NCBI RefSeq assembly: GCF_031455295.1 | Contig: NZ_JAVDSL010000001.1 | Coordinates: 1,612,001-1,676,000 of the forward strand | Source of the DNA: Leifsonia sp. 1010 | GTDB taxonomy: Bacteria; Actinomycetota; Actinomycetes; Actinomycetales; Microbacteriaceae | Length of the DNA stretch: 64,000 bases | Direction: 5' to 3' | Shown here: positions 35,018 to 44,270 of the stretch, in pieces | Numbering within the stretch: the first letter of the stretch is position 1 | How the letters are laid out: the number at the start of each line of letters is the position of its first letter | Program-made: the position numbers and the translations under genes | The notes under the pieces: model-generated | Told to the model about the DNA's origin: nothing | What the model saw: the letters and a program-made list of their open reading frames with translations, nothing else | The model's database searches: none

Positions 35018-36544
35018 GTGAACGCCACCCCGCAGCGTCTGTCGCGGTCGCACCACGGCACCGTCTCGGTGCCCGCGGCGCCTGCTCGCGCCGGGATCGT
35101 CCATCTCGGACTCGGCAACTTCCATCGCGCACATCAGGCGGTCTACACGGCTGCAGCCATTGCGGCCGATGGCGGCGACTGGGGCATCGTCGGGGTCGCG
35201 TCGCGATCGCGGACCGTCGTCGACGCGATGCGCGCACAGGACCTGCTCTCCTCCGTCGCGACGATCTCGCCCGAAGGGACGTCGCTGAGCGTTCCGGGCG
35301 TGCACACCGACGTCTTCGTCGCCGCGGACGACCCCCAGCGCGTCGTCGAGAGCATCGCCGAGCCCGGCACCCGGATCGTCACGCTCACCGTCACCGAGAA
35401 CGGCTACAGCTTCTCGCCGGCCACGGGCCGCCTCGACACCTCTGACCAGACGGTCGCCGCCGACCTGCGAGGGGGTCACCCTCGCTCGACCATCGGGCAG
35501 CTCGCGCGCGGCATCCAGCGGCGGGCCGCGGCATCCGGAGCACCTCTCACGGTGCTCAGCTGCGACAATCTCGCCGCCAACGGCGCCCGCACGAAGGCTC
35601 TCGTCCGCGAGTTCCTGGAGGCGCTGCCCGCCGCCGAGGGCGCCGAAGCGCTCGCGTTCCTCGAGTCGTCGGTGTCGTTCCCCTCGAGCATGGTCGACCG
35701 CATCGTCCCGTCGACGACGCCGGCGCTCCGCGGCCAGGTGTCGTCGCTGCTCGGAGCGTGGGATGAGATCCCCGTCCCCGCCGAGCCCTTCACGATGTGG
35801 GCGATCGAGGACGACTTCGCCGCCGGCCGGCCCGCGTGGGAGGCCGGGGGAGCGGTCTTGAGTTCGGAGGTCGGCCGCTACGAGGACATGAAGGTGCGGC
35901 TCCTCAACGGAACGCACTCCCTCATCGCGTACCTGGGCGCACTGCAGAACGTCGAGACGATCCCGGATGCCGTCGGCCGGCCGGCGATCGAGCGCGCCGC
36001 GCGCGCCGTGCTCGCCCACGAGTACACGCCGTCCATCCGGGTCCCGTCGGGTGTCGACATCGCCGAGTACGAGCGCCAGCTGTTCCTCCGCTGGGGCAAC
36101 ACGGCGCTCGGCCACAAGACGAGCCAGGTGGGCACGGACGGCTCCGTCAAGCTGAGGCAGCGCATCCCCGCGCCGGCGCTCCGCCTGCTCGACCGCGGCG
36201 AGATGCCCCACATGATCGCCCTCACCGTCGCGGCCTACCTCTCCTGCATCGCGCCCCGGCCCGGATTCGATCCCGGCCCCTTCGCCGCCGCGATGAAGGA
36301 TGCCGCCCGCGAGCGGCTGGTCCCCCTCGCGGGGTCGGCCCGCACCGGTGCCGACCTCGCCGAGGCATCGATCACGGAGCTCCAGCTCTTCGGTGCCGAC
36401 CTCGCCGACCGTCCGGCGTTCATCGACCGGGTCGGCGACCTCGTCGACACCATCACGCGCGACGGCGTCGCGGCGGCGATCACGGAGAGCACCACGGCGG
36501 CAGAGACCGACATCAGGTCACGAGCATCGGAGGTCCCGGCATGA
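35018..36544 (+). CDS. uxuB: Mannitol-dehydrogenase-family oxidoreductase (fructuronate reductase / D-mannonate oxidoreductase type)
   Basis: 508 residues from GTG 35018 (GGGGCGG 5 nt upstream; GTG 35012 also possible). The Rossmann start is GIVHLGLGNFHRAHQAVYT, and VTENGYSFSPATGRLD is the family motif. The catalytic Lys/Asn/His site is DMKVRLLNGTHSLIAYLG. In this cluster it should interconvert D-fructuronate and D-mannonate with NADH, feeding the mannonate dehydratase. It is the first gene of the operon and overlaps the zinc dehydrogenase by 4 nt. Confidence 0.88.
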   Translation: MNATPQRLSRSHHGTVSVPAAPARAGIVHLGLGNFHRAHQAVYTAAAIAADGGDWGIVGVASRSRTVVDAMRAQDLLSSVATISPEGTSLSVPGVHTDVFVAADDPQRVVESIAEPGTRIVTLTVTENGYSFSPATGRLDTSDQTVAADLRGGHPRSTIGQLARGIQRRAAASGAPLTVLSCDNLAANGARTKALVREFLEALPAAEGAEALAFLESSVSFPSSMVDRIVPSTTPALRGQVSSLLGAWDEIPVPAEPFTMWAIEDDFAAGRPAWEAGGAVLSSEVGRYEDMKVRLLNGTHSLIAYLGALQNVETIPDAVGRPAIERAARAVLAHEYTPSIRVPSGVDIAEYERQLFLRWGNTALGHKTSQVGTDGSVKLRQRIPAPALRLLDRGEMPHMIALTVAAYLSCIAPRPGFDPGPFAAAMKDAARERLVPLAGSARTGADLAEASITELQLFGADLADRPAFIDRVGDLVDTITRDGVAAAITESTTAAETDIRSRASEVPA

Positions 36545-37590
36545 GCACGGTGAACCCGGCCCACGATCACGAGGAGGGCGCGACGATGAAGGCGCTCGCC
36601 ATCCACGGCAGAGAAGACATCCGCTGGGAGGACCGGGAGGTGCCGCAGCCCGCGTCGGGCGAGGTGCGGCTCCGCGTCCACTACGTCGGCATCTGCGGTT
36701 CCGACCTGCACTACTACTTCCACGGCGCGAACGGCGAGTACACCATCCGGGAGCCGTTGACCCCGGGCCATGAGCTCTCCGCCGTCGTCGACCTCGACCC
36801 GTCGGGACGCCTCGCCGAAGGGACGCCCGTGACGGTTCACCCGGCGCGTTACGGCGCCGAGGTGCCCGGCCTCGAGGACAGGCCGCACCTGCGGCCCGGC
36901 GGCGACTACTTCGGCAGCGCCGCCACCATGCCGCATCGCCAGGGCGGCGCCGCGGAGTACCTGATCGTCGAAGAGCAGATGATCCGTGTGCTCCCGGACG
37001 GCCTCCCACTGGAGCGCGCAGCCCTGGCCGAGCCGCTCGCGGTCGCCCTCCACGCCGTGCACCTGGCGGGCGACATCACGGGCAAGCGCGTGCTCGTCAT
37101 CGGCGCGGGCCCCATCGGGCTTCTCGTCGTCTCGGCGGCCGCGCACGCCGGGGCCGCCACCGTCGGAGCGAGCGACGTGCGCACCGAGCCGCTCGATCGC
37201 GCGGCGGCGCTGGGCGCGAGCGAGCTCGTGCTCGTCGGCCGCGACTCCATCGCGGACGAGTCGTACGATGTCGTCTTCGAGTGCTCCGGCGTCCCCGTCT
37301 CGGTCACCCAGGCCGTCCGGGCGGCCCGCCGGGCCGGAACGGTCGTGCAGGTCGGGATGCTCGCCGACGCCGAGATCGGCGTCAATCTCGCGCCGATGCT
37401 CGCCAAGGAGCTGACCCTCCGCGGCGCATTCCGCTTCTCGACCGAGATCGACGACGCCGTCGCGATGCTCGCCGAGTCGGACGCCCTCGACTCCGTCATC
37501 TCCCACACCATCGACGCCGCCGAGGCCGTCGACGCCTTCCGGATCGCTCGCGACTCGTCCGCGTCGGCCAAGGTCCTCCTGCGGCTCTGA
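36541..37590 (+). CDS. Zinc-type medium-chain dehydrogenase (L-idonate/L-gulonate 5-dehydrogenase-like)
   Basis: 349 residues from ATG 36541 (GGAGG 7 nt upstream, ATGA overlap); ATG 36586 also has a good ribosome site. The catalytic zinc site is GICGSDLHYYFHG and TPGHELS; the cofactor motif is VLVIGAGPIGLLVVSAAA. FGSAATMPHRQGGAAEYLIV aligns with the IdnD/RspB branch. The structural-zinc lobe, normally four Cys, has none here (VHPARYGAEVPGLEDRPHLR). With UxuB and ManD neighbours, oxidation of L-gulonate or L-idonate to a 5-keto acid is the best guess. Confidence 0.88.
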   Translation: MSTVNPAHDHEEGATMKALAIHGREDIRWEDREVPQPASGEVRLRVHYVGICGSDLHYYFHGANGEYTIREPLTPGHELSAVVDLDPSGRLAEGTPVTVHPARYGAEVPGLEDRPHLRPGGDYFGSAATMPHRQGGAAEYLIVEEQMIRVLPDGLPLERAALAEPLAVALHAVHLAGDITGKRVLVIGAGPIGLLVVSAAAHAGAATVGASDVRTEPLDRAAALGASELVLVGRDSIADESYDVVFECSGVPVSVTQAVRAARRAGTVVQVGMLADAEIGVNLAPMLAKELTLRGAFRFSTEIDDAVAMLAESDALDSVISHTIDAAEAVDAFRIARDSSASAKVLLRL

Positions 37591-37635
37591 CCCTCCACCA
37601 TCCCTCCCCCCCCACTCATTTACGAAGGAGTAACG

Positions 37636-39036
37636 ATGAGCACTTCCAACGTCCCCGGTGTGGACGCCTCCGCGCCGCCCCAGACCGTCCAGAGGTCGAC
37701 GGGCGACCTCGTCCGCGCCGCGGTCTCGGGCTGGCTGGGCACAGCGCTGGAGTTCATGGACTTCCAGCTCTACTCCCTGGCCGCTGCCCTCGTCTTCAGC
37801 CAGCTCTTCTTCGCCGGGGAGGAGCCGGGCATGGCCGTCGTCCTCGCCATGGCGACCTACGGCGTCGGCTACATCGCCCGCCCGCTCGGCGCCTGGTACT
37901 TCGGCCGGATGGGCGACAAGGTCGGTCGCCGCAAGGTCCTGTTCTACACGATCCTGCTCATGGGCCTAGCGACGACGCTCATCGGCTTCCTCCCCACCTA
38001 CGCACAGGCCGGCATCCTCGCGCCGATCATGCTCGTCGTGCTGCGTCTCGCGCAGGGCTTCGGCGCCGGCGCGGAGATCTCGGGTGCCGGCGTCATGCTC
38101 GCCGAGTACGCTCCCGCCCGTCGCCGCGGCATCATCGCCTCCCTCGTCGCGCTCGGCACCAACTGCGGAACGCTCTTCGCCTCGGCGATCTGGGCTCTCC
38201 TCCTCGCCGTCATGATGGAGGACGACGTCATCGCCTGGGGATGGCGGATCCCGTTCATCGCGAGCTCCATCGTCATGGTGTTCGCCGTCTGGGTGCGCTT
38301 CCGCCTCAAGGAGAGCCCCGTCTTCGAGGAGCGCACCGACGTCGTCGACGGCAAGGCGCTGTCGCGTGACGAGATGGTCGACCTCGCGACGAAGAGCAAC
38401 GACCTCCGTTCGCTCGAGGCGCTGCGGAAGAAGCCCGTCAAGGCGACGCTCGTCTCCTTCTTCCTCCGCTTCGGCCAGGCCGGCAACTCGGGCCTCATCC
38501 AGACCTACATGATCTCCTTCATCACGATCACGCTCGCCGTCCAGAAGGGCGTCGGCCCCGAGATCGTGATCGTCTCCTCGCTCATCGGCTTCGGGACGAT
38601 CCCGCTCGTCGGCTGGCTCGGCGACCTGTTCGGCCGCCGGCGGATGTACATCATCATGACGTCGCTCTCGCTCGTGCTGATCATCCCGACGATGCTCGCG
38701 ATCAACACGAAGGAGGTCGGCTGGATCTTCGTCGGCTACGCCGTGATCCACAACGTCTCGGTTCTCGGCCTCGCCTCCATGGAGAACATCTCGCTCCCCG
38801 AGATCTTCGGGGCGCGGAACCGCTACACGCTGACAGCCATCGTCCGCGAGATCGCCGCCATCATCGCCACCGGCATCGGCCCGATCATCGCCGCCGCCTG
38901 GGTCGCAGCGACGACCGGCAGCATCATCCCGGTCATGGTCCTGCTCGGCATCTACACCGTGTGCGCGCTGGTCGCCGCTATCGTGGCGCCCGAATGGACG
39001 GGGCGCGACCTCACCGACCCGCGCGCCGCGATGTGA
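37636..39036 (+). CDS. MFS transporter, metabolite:H+ symporter (ShiA/KgtP-like)
   Basis: 466 residues and twelve membrane helices. It begins with [20 protein letters not shown] and has the MFS loop motif [20 protein letters not shown], then [20 protein letters not shown], characteristic of the metabolite:H+ symporter family for organic acids. AAGGAG precedes the ATG. Inside a hexonate catabolic operon it most likely imports the acid substrate. Confidence 0.92.
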   Translation: MSTSNVPGVDASAPPQTVQRSTGDLVRAAVSGWLGTALEFMDFQLYSLAAALVFSQLFFAGEEPGMAVVLAMATYGVGYIARPLGAWYFGRMGDKVGRRKVLFYTILLMGLATTLIGFLPTYAQAGILAPIMLVVLRLAQGFGAGAEISGAGVMLAEYAPARRRGIIASLVALGTNCGTLFASAIWALLLAVMMEDDVIAWGWRIPFIASSIVMVFAVWVRFRLKESPVFEERTDVVDGKALSRDEMVDLATKSNDLRSLEALRKKPVKATLVSFFLRFGQAGNSGLIQTYMISFITITLAVQKGVGPEIVIVSSLIGFGTIPLVGWLGDLFGRRRMYIIMTSLSLVLIIPTMLAINTKEVGWIFVGYAVIHNVSVLGLASMENISLPEIFGARNRYTLTAIVREIAAIIATGIGPIIAAAWVAATTGSIIPVMVLLGIYTVCALVAAIVAPEWTGRDLTDPRAAM

Positions 39037-39052
39037 CAAGGAAGGACGATCA

Positions 39053-40282
39053 ATGACCATCGACCGTGTCGACACCATCATCACCAGCCCGGGACGCAAC
39101 TTCGTCACCCTCAAGATCACGACCTCGGACGGCATCGTCGGCTGGGGGGACGCCACCCTGAACGGTCGCGAGCTGTCGGTCGCCTCCTACCTGGAGGACC
39201 ACGTCGCCTCCACACTCATCGGCCGCGACGAGGACCGCATCGAGGACACCTGGCAGTACCTCTACCGCGGGCCCTACTGGCGGCGCGGACCGGTCACCAT
39301 GGCGGCCATCGCCGCCGTCGACATGGCCCTGTGGGACATCAAGGCCAAGAAGGCCGGGATGCCGCTCTACCAGCTGCTCGGCGGTGCGAGCCGCTCGGGC
39401 GTCCGCGTCTACGCCCACGCCTCCGGCACAGACTACGAGGCGCTCGCGAACGCGATCACGGGGTACCGCGAGCTCGGCTTCACCGCCGTGCGGGTGCAGA
39501 CCGGCGTGCCGGGGCTCGGCCAGATCTACGGCGTCTCGGCGGCCGGACCGGGCGTCCGCTACGACTACGAGCCGGCCAAGCGGGCCGAGAACGGCCGTCC
39601 GAGCGAAGAGACGTGGGACACCCGCAACTACCTCAACCACATGCCGGGGATCTTCGCCAGGATCCGCGAGGACTTCGGCACCGACCTGCGGATCCTTCAC
39701 GACGGTCATCATCGGATGACGCCGATCGAGGCCGCGCGCTTCGCGAAGGAGATCGAGCCGTACGACCTGTTCTGGCTCGAGGACTGCACCCCGGGCGAGG
39801 ACCAGACGGCGCTCCGCCTGGTGCGCCAGCACTCGACGACGCCACTGGCGATCGGCGAGGTCTTCAACTCCGTCTTCGACTATCAGACGCTCATCACCGA
39901 GCGCCTCATCGACTACGTCCGCTCCGCCGTCACGCACACCGGCGGCATCACCGCGATGAAGAAGCTCCTCGACTTCGCCGCCATCTACGGCATCAAGTCC
40001 GGCATCCACGGCCCGACCGACATCTCGCCCGTCGGGATGGCGGCGGCGCTCCACCTCGACCTCGCGATCCACAACTTCGGCATCCAGGAGTACATGCCGC
40101 ACAACGAGCAGACGCTGGAGGTGTTCCAGACCTCCTTCACGTTCGACCGCGGATTCCTTCACCCGGGGGAGCAGCCCGGGCTCGGTGTCGAACTCGACGA
40201 GGACGCGGCAGCCTCCTTCGACTACGCGAAGGCCTACCTCCCGGTGAACCGGCTCACGGACGGGACCGTCCATGACTGGTGA
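39053..40282 (+). CDS. manD: D-mannonate dehydratase, ManD/RspA-type enolase-superfamily enzyme
   Basis: 409 residues. The capping domain is followed by the barrel with metal ligands in [25 protein letters not shown] and LAIGEVFNS. The [16 protein letters not shown] loop and [16 protein letters not shown] with the EYMPHNEQ segment are ManD-subgroup features. Members dehydrate D-mannonate (sometimes D-gluconate) to 2-keto-3-deoxygluconate; the kinase and aldolase next door consume that product. It overlaps the aldolase gene by 11 nt. Confidence 0.93.
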   Translation: MTIDRVDTIITSPGRNFVTLKITTSDGIVGWGDATLNGRELSVASYLEDHVASTLIGRDEDRIEDTWQYLYRGPYWRRGPVTMAAIAAVDMALWDIKAKKAGMPLYQLLGGASRSGVRVYAHASGTDYEALANAITGYRELGFTAVRVQTGVPGLGQIYGVSAAGPGVRYDYEPAKRAENGRPSEETWDTRNYLNHMPGIFARIREDFGTDLRILHDGHHRMTPIEAARFAKEIEPYDLFWLEDCTPGEDQTALRLVRQHSTTPLAIGEVFNSVFDYQTLITERLIDYVRSAVTHTGGITAMKKLLDFAAIYGIKSGIHGPTDISPVGMAAALHLDLAIHNFGIQEYMPHNEQTLEVFQTSFTFDRGFLHPGEQPGLGVELDEDAAASFDYAKAYLPVNRLTDGTVHDW

Positions 40283-40925
40283 CGGCACGCGGCTTCCACT
40301 CCCGCAGAAGACCGCGCGGTCGCGGCTCATCGTCGTCGCGAGAGCACGGCGCGCCGAGGACTACGACCCCGTGCTCGAGGCGCTCATCGATGCCGGCATC
40401 CGGAGCGTGGAGCTGACTCTCACGACCCCGGGGACGATCGAGCACCTGCCGCGGCTGGTCGAGCGATTCGGTGACGACGCCGACATCGGCATCGGCACCG
40501 TGACCGACACCGACCAGCTCCGGCGCGCGGTGGATGCGGGCGCACGCTACCTCGTCACACCGATCACCCGGTCCGAGCTCGTCTCCGCGGCGGTGGAGGC
40601 CGGTGTGCCGTTCGTGCCGGGCGGGTTCACCCCGACGGAGCTGTTCGCCTCGTGGTCGGCCGGGGCGTCAGCCGTCAAGGTGTTCCCGGCCGGACGGCTC
40701 GGCGCGGGCTACGTCAAGGATCTGCGGGGACCGTTCCCCGACATCGAGGTGGTGCCCTCCGGGGGCATCGGCCTGGAGAGCGCCGAGGACTGGCTCGCAA
40801 CCGGTGCCGCGGCCGTGAGCGTGGGCGGCCCGCTGCTGGGCGACGCGTTCCAGGGCGGCGACCTCGGCGCCCTGCGCGAGCGGGCCGGCGCGTTCGTCGC
40901 TGTCGCCGCGGGCGGCAGGCCATGA
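40272..40925 (+). CDS. eda: 2-keto-3-deoxy-6-phosphogluconate aldolase
   Basis: 217 residues, a class I aldolase barrel. The catalytic Glu is in [16 protein letters not shown] and the Schiff-base Lys in [40 protein letters not shown] and [20 protein letters not shown] complete the family pattern. It splits KDPG to pyruvate and glyceraldehyde-3-phosphate. It overlaps the dehydratase upstream (11 nt) and the kinase downstream (ATGA), a tightly coupled cassette. Confidence 0.95.
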   Translation: MTGDGTRLPLPQKTARSRLIVVARARRAEDYDPVLEALIDAGIRSVELTLTTPGTIEHLPRLVERFGDDADIGIGTVTDTDQLRRAVDAGARYLVTPITRSELVSAAVEAGVPFVPGGFTPTELFASWSAGASAVKVFPAGRLGAGYVKDLRGPFPDIEVVPSGGIGLESAEDWLATGAAAVSVGGPLLGDAFQGGDLGALRERAGAFVAVAAGGRP

Positions 40926-41890
40926 CCACCGTCTCCGGCCGCCGACGGGTCGCGACGCTCGGCGAGACGATGGCTCTCGTGCGCAGCCGTGACATCGGCA
41001 GCCTCCGGCATGCGTCCGACCTCGCTCTCGGCATCGGCGGTGCCGAGAGCAACGTCGCGATCGCCCTGAGCCGGCTCGGGCTCGACGTCAGCTGGCTCGG
41101 TCGCGTCGGCGACGATTCTCTGGGGGAGCGCGTGGTGCGCGAGATCCGCGCCGAGGGGGTCGACGCGCGCGCCGTCATCGATGCGGGCGCGCCGACGGGG
41201 CTCATGCTCAAGGAGCGCCCCCGCCCGACGTCGACCCGTGTCCTGTACTACCGGTCCGGTTCGGCCGGGTCGCGGCTGGTTCCCTCCGACCTGCCCGACG
41301 GCTGGATCGAACAGGCCGACCTGCTGCACCTCACCGGGATCACGGCCCTCATCTCCAAGTCGGCCCGCGAGACCCTCTCGGTCGCGATCGACCGCGCGCA
41401 CGCGGCCGGTGCAACTGTCACCTTCGACATCAACTACCGATCGTCTCTCGCGTCGCCGGCCGTCGCCGGGCCGTGGCTCCGGGAGCTGGCCGAACGCGCG
41501 GACATCGTGTTCGGCGGGCCGGAGGAGTTCGAACTGCTCTACCCGGGCACGGACGCCGCGGTCGCGTGCGCGCGGCTCCTCGAGCATCGGCCCGCCGAGG
41601 TCGTGCTCAAGCGCGGCGCCGACGGCGCGACGACCGTGCTCGCGACGCGAGTGGTCGAGGCCCCGGGTCTCGTCATCGAGGTCGTCGACACGGTCGGGGC
41701 CGGCGACGCGTTCGTCGCCGGGTACCTCAGCGGCGTCCTGGACGGTTCCGACCTCCCGGCGCGCCTGCATCGCGCCAATGTGTGCGGAGCGATGCTCTGC
41801 ATGACGCCCGGCGACTGGGAGTCGAGCCCCACGCTGCGAGACATCGAACAGTTCACCGCCGCTTCGGACCGCGACCCCGTCCTGCGCTGA
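40922..41890 (+). CDS. kdgK: PfkB-family sugar kinase (2-keto-3-deoxygluconate kinase)
   Basis: 322 residues from ATG 40922. The N-terminus RVATLGETMALVRSRD and GIGGAESNVAIALSRLGLDV is the first PfkB signature. VTFDINYRSSLASP and the second signature VDTVGAGDAFVAGYLSGVLD with the catalytic Asp are intact. In this operon KDG is the expected substrate, giving KDPG for the aldolase just upstream. It is the last gene of the hexonate operon. Confidence 0.94.
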   Translation: MTTVSGRRRVATLGETMALVRSRDIGSLRHASDLALGIGGAESNVAIALSRLGLDVSWLGRVGDDSLGERVVREIRAEGVDARAVIDAGAPTGLMLKERPRPTSTRVLYYRSGSAGSRLVPSDLPDGWIEQADLLHLTGITALISKSARETLSVAIDRAHAAGATVTFDINYRSSLASPAVAGPWLRELAERADIVFGGPEEFELLYPGTDAAVACARLLEHRPAEVVLKRGADGATTVLATRVVEAPGLVIEVVDTVGAGDAFVAGYLSGVLDGSDLPARLHRANVCGAMLCMTPGDWESSPTLRDIEQFTAASDRDPVLR

Positions 41891-41929
41891 CGCCTCCCGC
41901 GGCGGCTTGCCGAGCCGCTCGGTTCACGT

Positions 41930-41950
41930 TACGATACGGTACGTGTCGTA
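41930..41950 (+). promoter_or_regulatory. Leaderless promoter overlapping a TetR-type operator
   Basis: TACGAT (41930-41935) lies 7 nt before the GTG at 41943. The 21-bp segment is an imperfect dyad with ends TACGA/TCGTA (41930-41934 and 41946-41950) and matching inner ACG/CGT. The operator therefore covers the -10 and the start codon, as in autorepression. Confidence 0.55.
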
Positions 41951-42608
41951 TTCAGAGAATGTCTCCCGCCGAACGGGCCGCCCGCGGGACGACAGCCGCG
42001 AGTCCCACATCCTCGCCGTCGTCAACGCGCTCCTCGCCGAGCGCGGTTACGACGGCGTCTCGTTCGAGGAGGTCGCCCGCCGGGCCGGTGCCTCCAAGCC
42101 GACGCTGTACCGCCGCTGGGCGAACAAGCGCGAGATGGTCGTCGCCGCACTGAAGGTCGGTCCGGCCCGGCGGGACGACGCCGACGCGATCGACACGGGA
42201 TCGCTGCGTGGCGACCTGCTGGCGCTGTGCCGGCGCCTGCTCACCACCCTCCGCTCGGCCGACGGTCAGACCGCGCTCGCGCTCCTGCAGGCCGGGTTCG
42301 AGGACCCGGAGCTCGGCGAGACGATCGAGCAGACGGTCGGCCCGACCGGCGCGCGCCTTCCGGCGGACGTCGTCGCGGCCGCGGTCCGCCGGGGTGAGCT
42401 GCCCGAGGGCGTCGACCCCTTCCCGTTCGAGGAGGTCACCGGCTCCGTGCTCCTGCTCCGCCGCCTCAACGGCCTCGCCGTCACCGACGGCTACCTGGAG
42501 GCGCTGGTCGACACCATCCTCATCCCCGCGCTCCGGGCGACGGCAGCCGGCACACGCGCTCTTCCCGCGGGCATCTTCTCCGGTCACCCGGCGACCGTCG
42601 ACGACTGA
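41943..42608 (+). CDS. TetR-family transcriptional regulator
   Basis: 221 residues from GTG 41943, which appears to be a leaderless start inside a palindromic operator; TTG at 41907 would be an alternative but would place the operator within the gene. The HTH is VSFEEVARRAGASKPTLYRR followed by WANKREMVVAAL. The C-terminal ligand domain resembles the TetR_C_16-like group. It probably represses itself and the hydrolase 68 nt downstream. Confidence 0.9.
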   Translation: MSYSENVSRRTGRPRDDSRESHILAVVNALLAERGYDGVSFEEVARRAGASKPTLYRRWANKREMVVAALKVGPARRDDADAIDTGSLRGDLLALCRRLLTTLRSADGQTALALLQAGFEDPELGETIEQTVGPTGARLPADVVAAAVRRGELPEGVDPFPFEEVTGSVLLLRRLNGLAVTDGYLEALVDTILIPALRATAAGTRALPAGIFSGHPATVDD

Positions 42609-42676
42609 CGTCCCACTCCACCATCCTCAGCACCCCACCACCCTCAGCACCCCACCGCCCAGGAGGCAGATCCACC

Positions 42677-43561
42677 ATGGCCACGATCGACGGCTTCAGC
42701 TACCAGACCATCCCCGGCAGCGACGGGACTCCGCTCCACGTCGCGGTCGGCGGGACCGGCCCGGCGGTGGTGCTGCTTCACGGCTTCCCGCAGACCCACT
42801 ACATGTGGCGCGAGGTCGCCCGGCGGCTCGCCGACGATCACACCGTGATCGTCCCCGACCTGCGCGGCTACGGCGAGAGCGGCAAGCCGGCGGAGGGCGG
42901 CCCGGACACCTACTCCAAGCGCACGATGGGCGACGACGTCGTAGCGGTCGCGTCCGCCCTCGGACACGAACGTTTCGGGCTCGTCGGCCATGACCGCGGA
43001 GCGCTCGTCGGCGTCCGCGCCGCGCTCGACCACCCGGAGCGCGTCCCGTACCTCGGCATCCTGGACGTGCTCCCCACCCTCGACACCTGGGAGGTGCTCC
43101 ATGGAGTGGATGCGAAGATCGCCTGGCATCTCTACCTGATGGCCCAGCCGGTGGGACTGCCCGAGCGCATGATCGCCGCGGTCGCCGACGACTTCTTCGC
43201 CTCGTTCCTCGACGCGTGGGACACCGACGGCACCACGTTCACGCCGGAGGTGCGCAGGTACTACATCGACAGCTCGGTGGCCGCGGTGCCGTCGATCGTC
43301 GCCGACTATCGGGCGAGCGCCGGAATCGACCTCGACCTCGACCGCGCCGATCGCGCCGCGGGCCGACGGCTGGCCATGCCCGTCGGAGTCCTCTCGCAGG
43401 ACTGGGGATCGCAGCTCGGCTTCGACCCGCGCGCGATCTGGGGCGCCTGGTCGGACGACCTGGTCTACGAGCCGATCGACGCCGGCCACTTCATGGCCGA
43501 GGAGAAGCCGGATGACGTGGCCGGCTTCATCCGCTCGCTCGCCGCACGCGCCCGCTCCTAG
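42677..43561 (+). CDS. Alpha/beta hydrolase, haloacetate dehalogenase-like
   Basis: 294 residues. [20 protein letters not shown] is the HGFP oxyanion region. The nucleophile is Asp, not Ser, in [20 protein letters not shown], matching haloacetate dehalogenases and epoxide hydrolases, and [12 protein letters not shown] fits too. The catalytic His is in [19 protein letters not shown]. Haloacid or epoxide hydrolysis is plausible; the true substrate is unknown. AGGAGG precedes the ATG. It follows a TetR gene that is the likely regulator. Confidence 0.88.
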   Translation: MATIDGFSYQTIPGSDGTPLHVAVGGTGPAVVLLHGFPQTHYMWREVARRLADDHTVIVPDLRGYGESGKPAEGGPDTYSKRTMGDDVVAVASALGHERFGLVGHDRGALVGVRAALDHPERVPYLGILDVLPTLDTWEVLHGVDAKIAWHLYLMAQPVGLPERMIAAVADDFFASFLDAWDTDGTTFTPEVRRYYIDSSVAAVPSIVADYRASAGIDLDLDRADRAAGRRLAMPVGVLSQDWGSQLGFDPRAIWGAWSDDLVYEPIDAGHFMAEEKPDDVAGFIRSLAARARS

Positions 43562-43567
43562 CCCTGG

Positions 43568-44239
43568 TCAGTCGACCTCGCGCACCTGTCCGTGCTTGAT
43601 GTGCAGGCGTCGCTGGGCGCGCTTCGCGACCGCGGTGTCATGCGTCACGATCACGACCGTGAGACCGCGGTCGCGCCACAGTCCTTCGAGCAGGTCCATG
43701 ATCTCGTCCCGCGTCTCCTCGTCCAGGTTGCCCGTCGGCTCGTCCGCCAGCAGCACCTCCGGATCCTTGACCAGCGCCCGCGCGATCGCGACACGCTGCT
43801 GCTGGCCGCCGGAGAGCTCCGACGGCAGGTGGTTGCCGCGGTCGGCGAGCCCGACCGACGCGAGGGCTTCCGCCGCGCGGCGCTTGCGGTCGGCGGCGCT
43901 GACCTTGAGCGGCGCGAGAGCCGTCTCCACGTTCTCCTGAGCCGTGAGGGTCGGGATGAGGTTGAACCCCTGGAAGACGAACCCGATCTCCTTCGCTCGG
44001 ATCTTCGCGAGCCGTCCGTCGTGCTGCTTCGAGAGGCTGTCGGCCCCGAGCTCGACCGAGCCGGAGGTCGGCCGGTCGAGGGCCCCGAGCATCTGCAGCA
44101 GGGTCGACTTGCCTCCACCGGTCGGGCCCTGGATGGCGACCAGCTGGCCGTCCGGGATCTCCAAGGTCACGTCGTTGAGTGCGACGACCTGGCGCTTGGA
44201 CTGGCTGTAGGTCTTGGTGACGTCGGTCAGGGTGTACAT
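43568..44239 (-). CDS. ABC transporter ATP-binding protein (LolD/MacB type)
   Basis: 223 residues from ATG 44239 (AAGGAG upstream). Walker A is [16 protein letters not shown], the Q loop is [13 protein letters not shown], the signature is [16 protein letters not shown] and Walker B is [15 protein letters not shown]. It pairs with the FtsX-like permease immediately upstream on the same strand. Such complexes act mechanically in export or in signalling for cell-envelope processes rather than in import. Confidence 0.95.
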   Translation of the reverse strand: MYTLTDVTKTYSQSKRQVVALNDVTLEIPDGQLVAIQGPTGGGKSTLLQMLGALDRPTSGSVELGADSLSKQHDGRLAKIRAKEIGFVFQGFNLIPTLTAQENVETALAPLKVSAADRKRRAAEALASVGLADRGNHLPSELSGGQQQRVAIARALVKDPEVLLADEPTGNLDEETRDEIMDLLEGLWRDRGLTVVIVTHDTAVAKRAQRRLHIKHGQVREVD

Positions 44240-44270
44240 GTGAGCTCCTTCGAGGGCGGGATGACCGGGT

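Noticed and set aside
42611-42660. Tandem-looking CACC/CCTCAGCACCC repeats before the hydrolase gene
   Set aside because: Only two imperfect units in a C-rich spacer; no array and no spacers, so neither a CRISPR nor a meaningful satellite.
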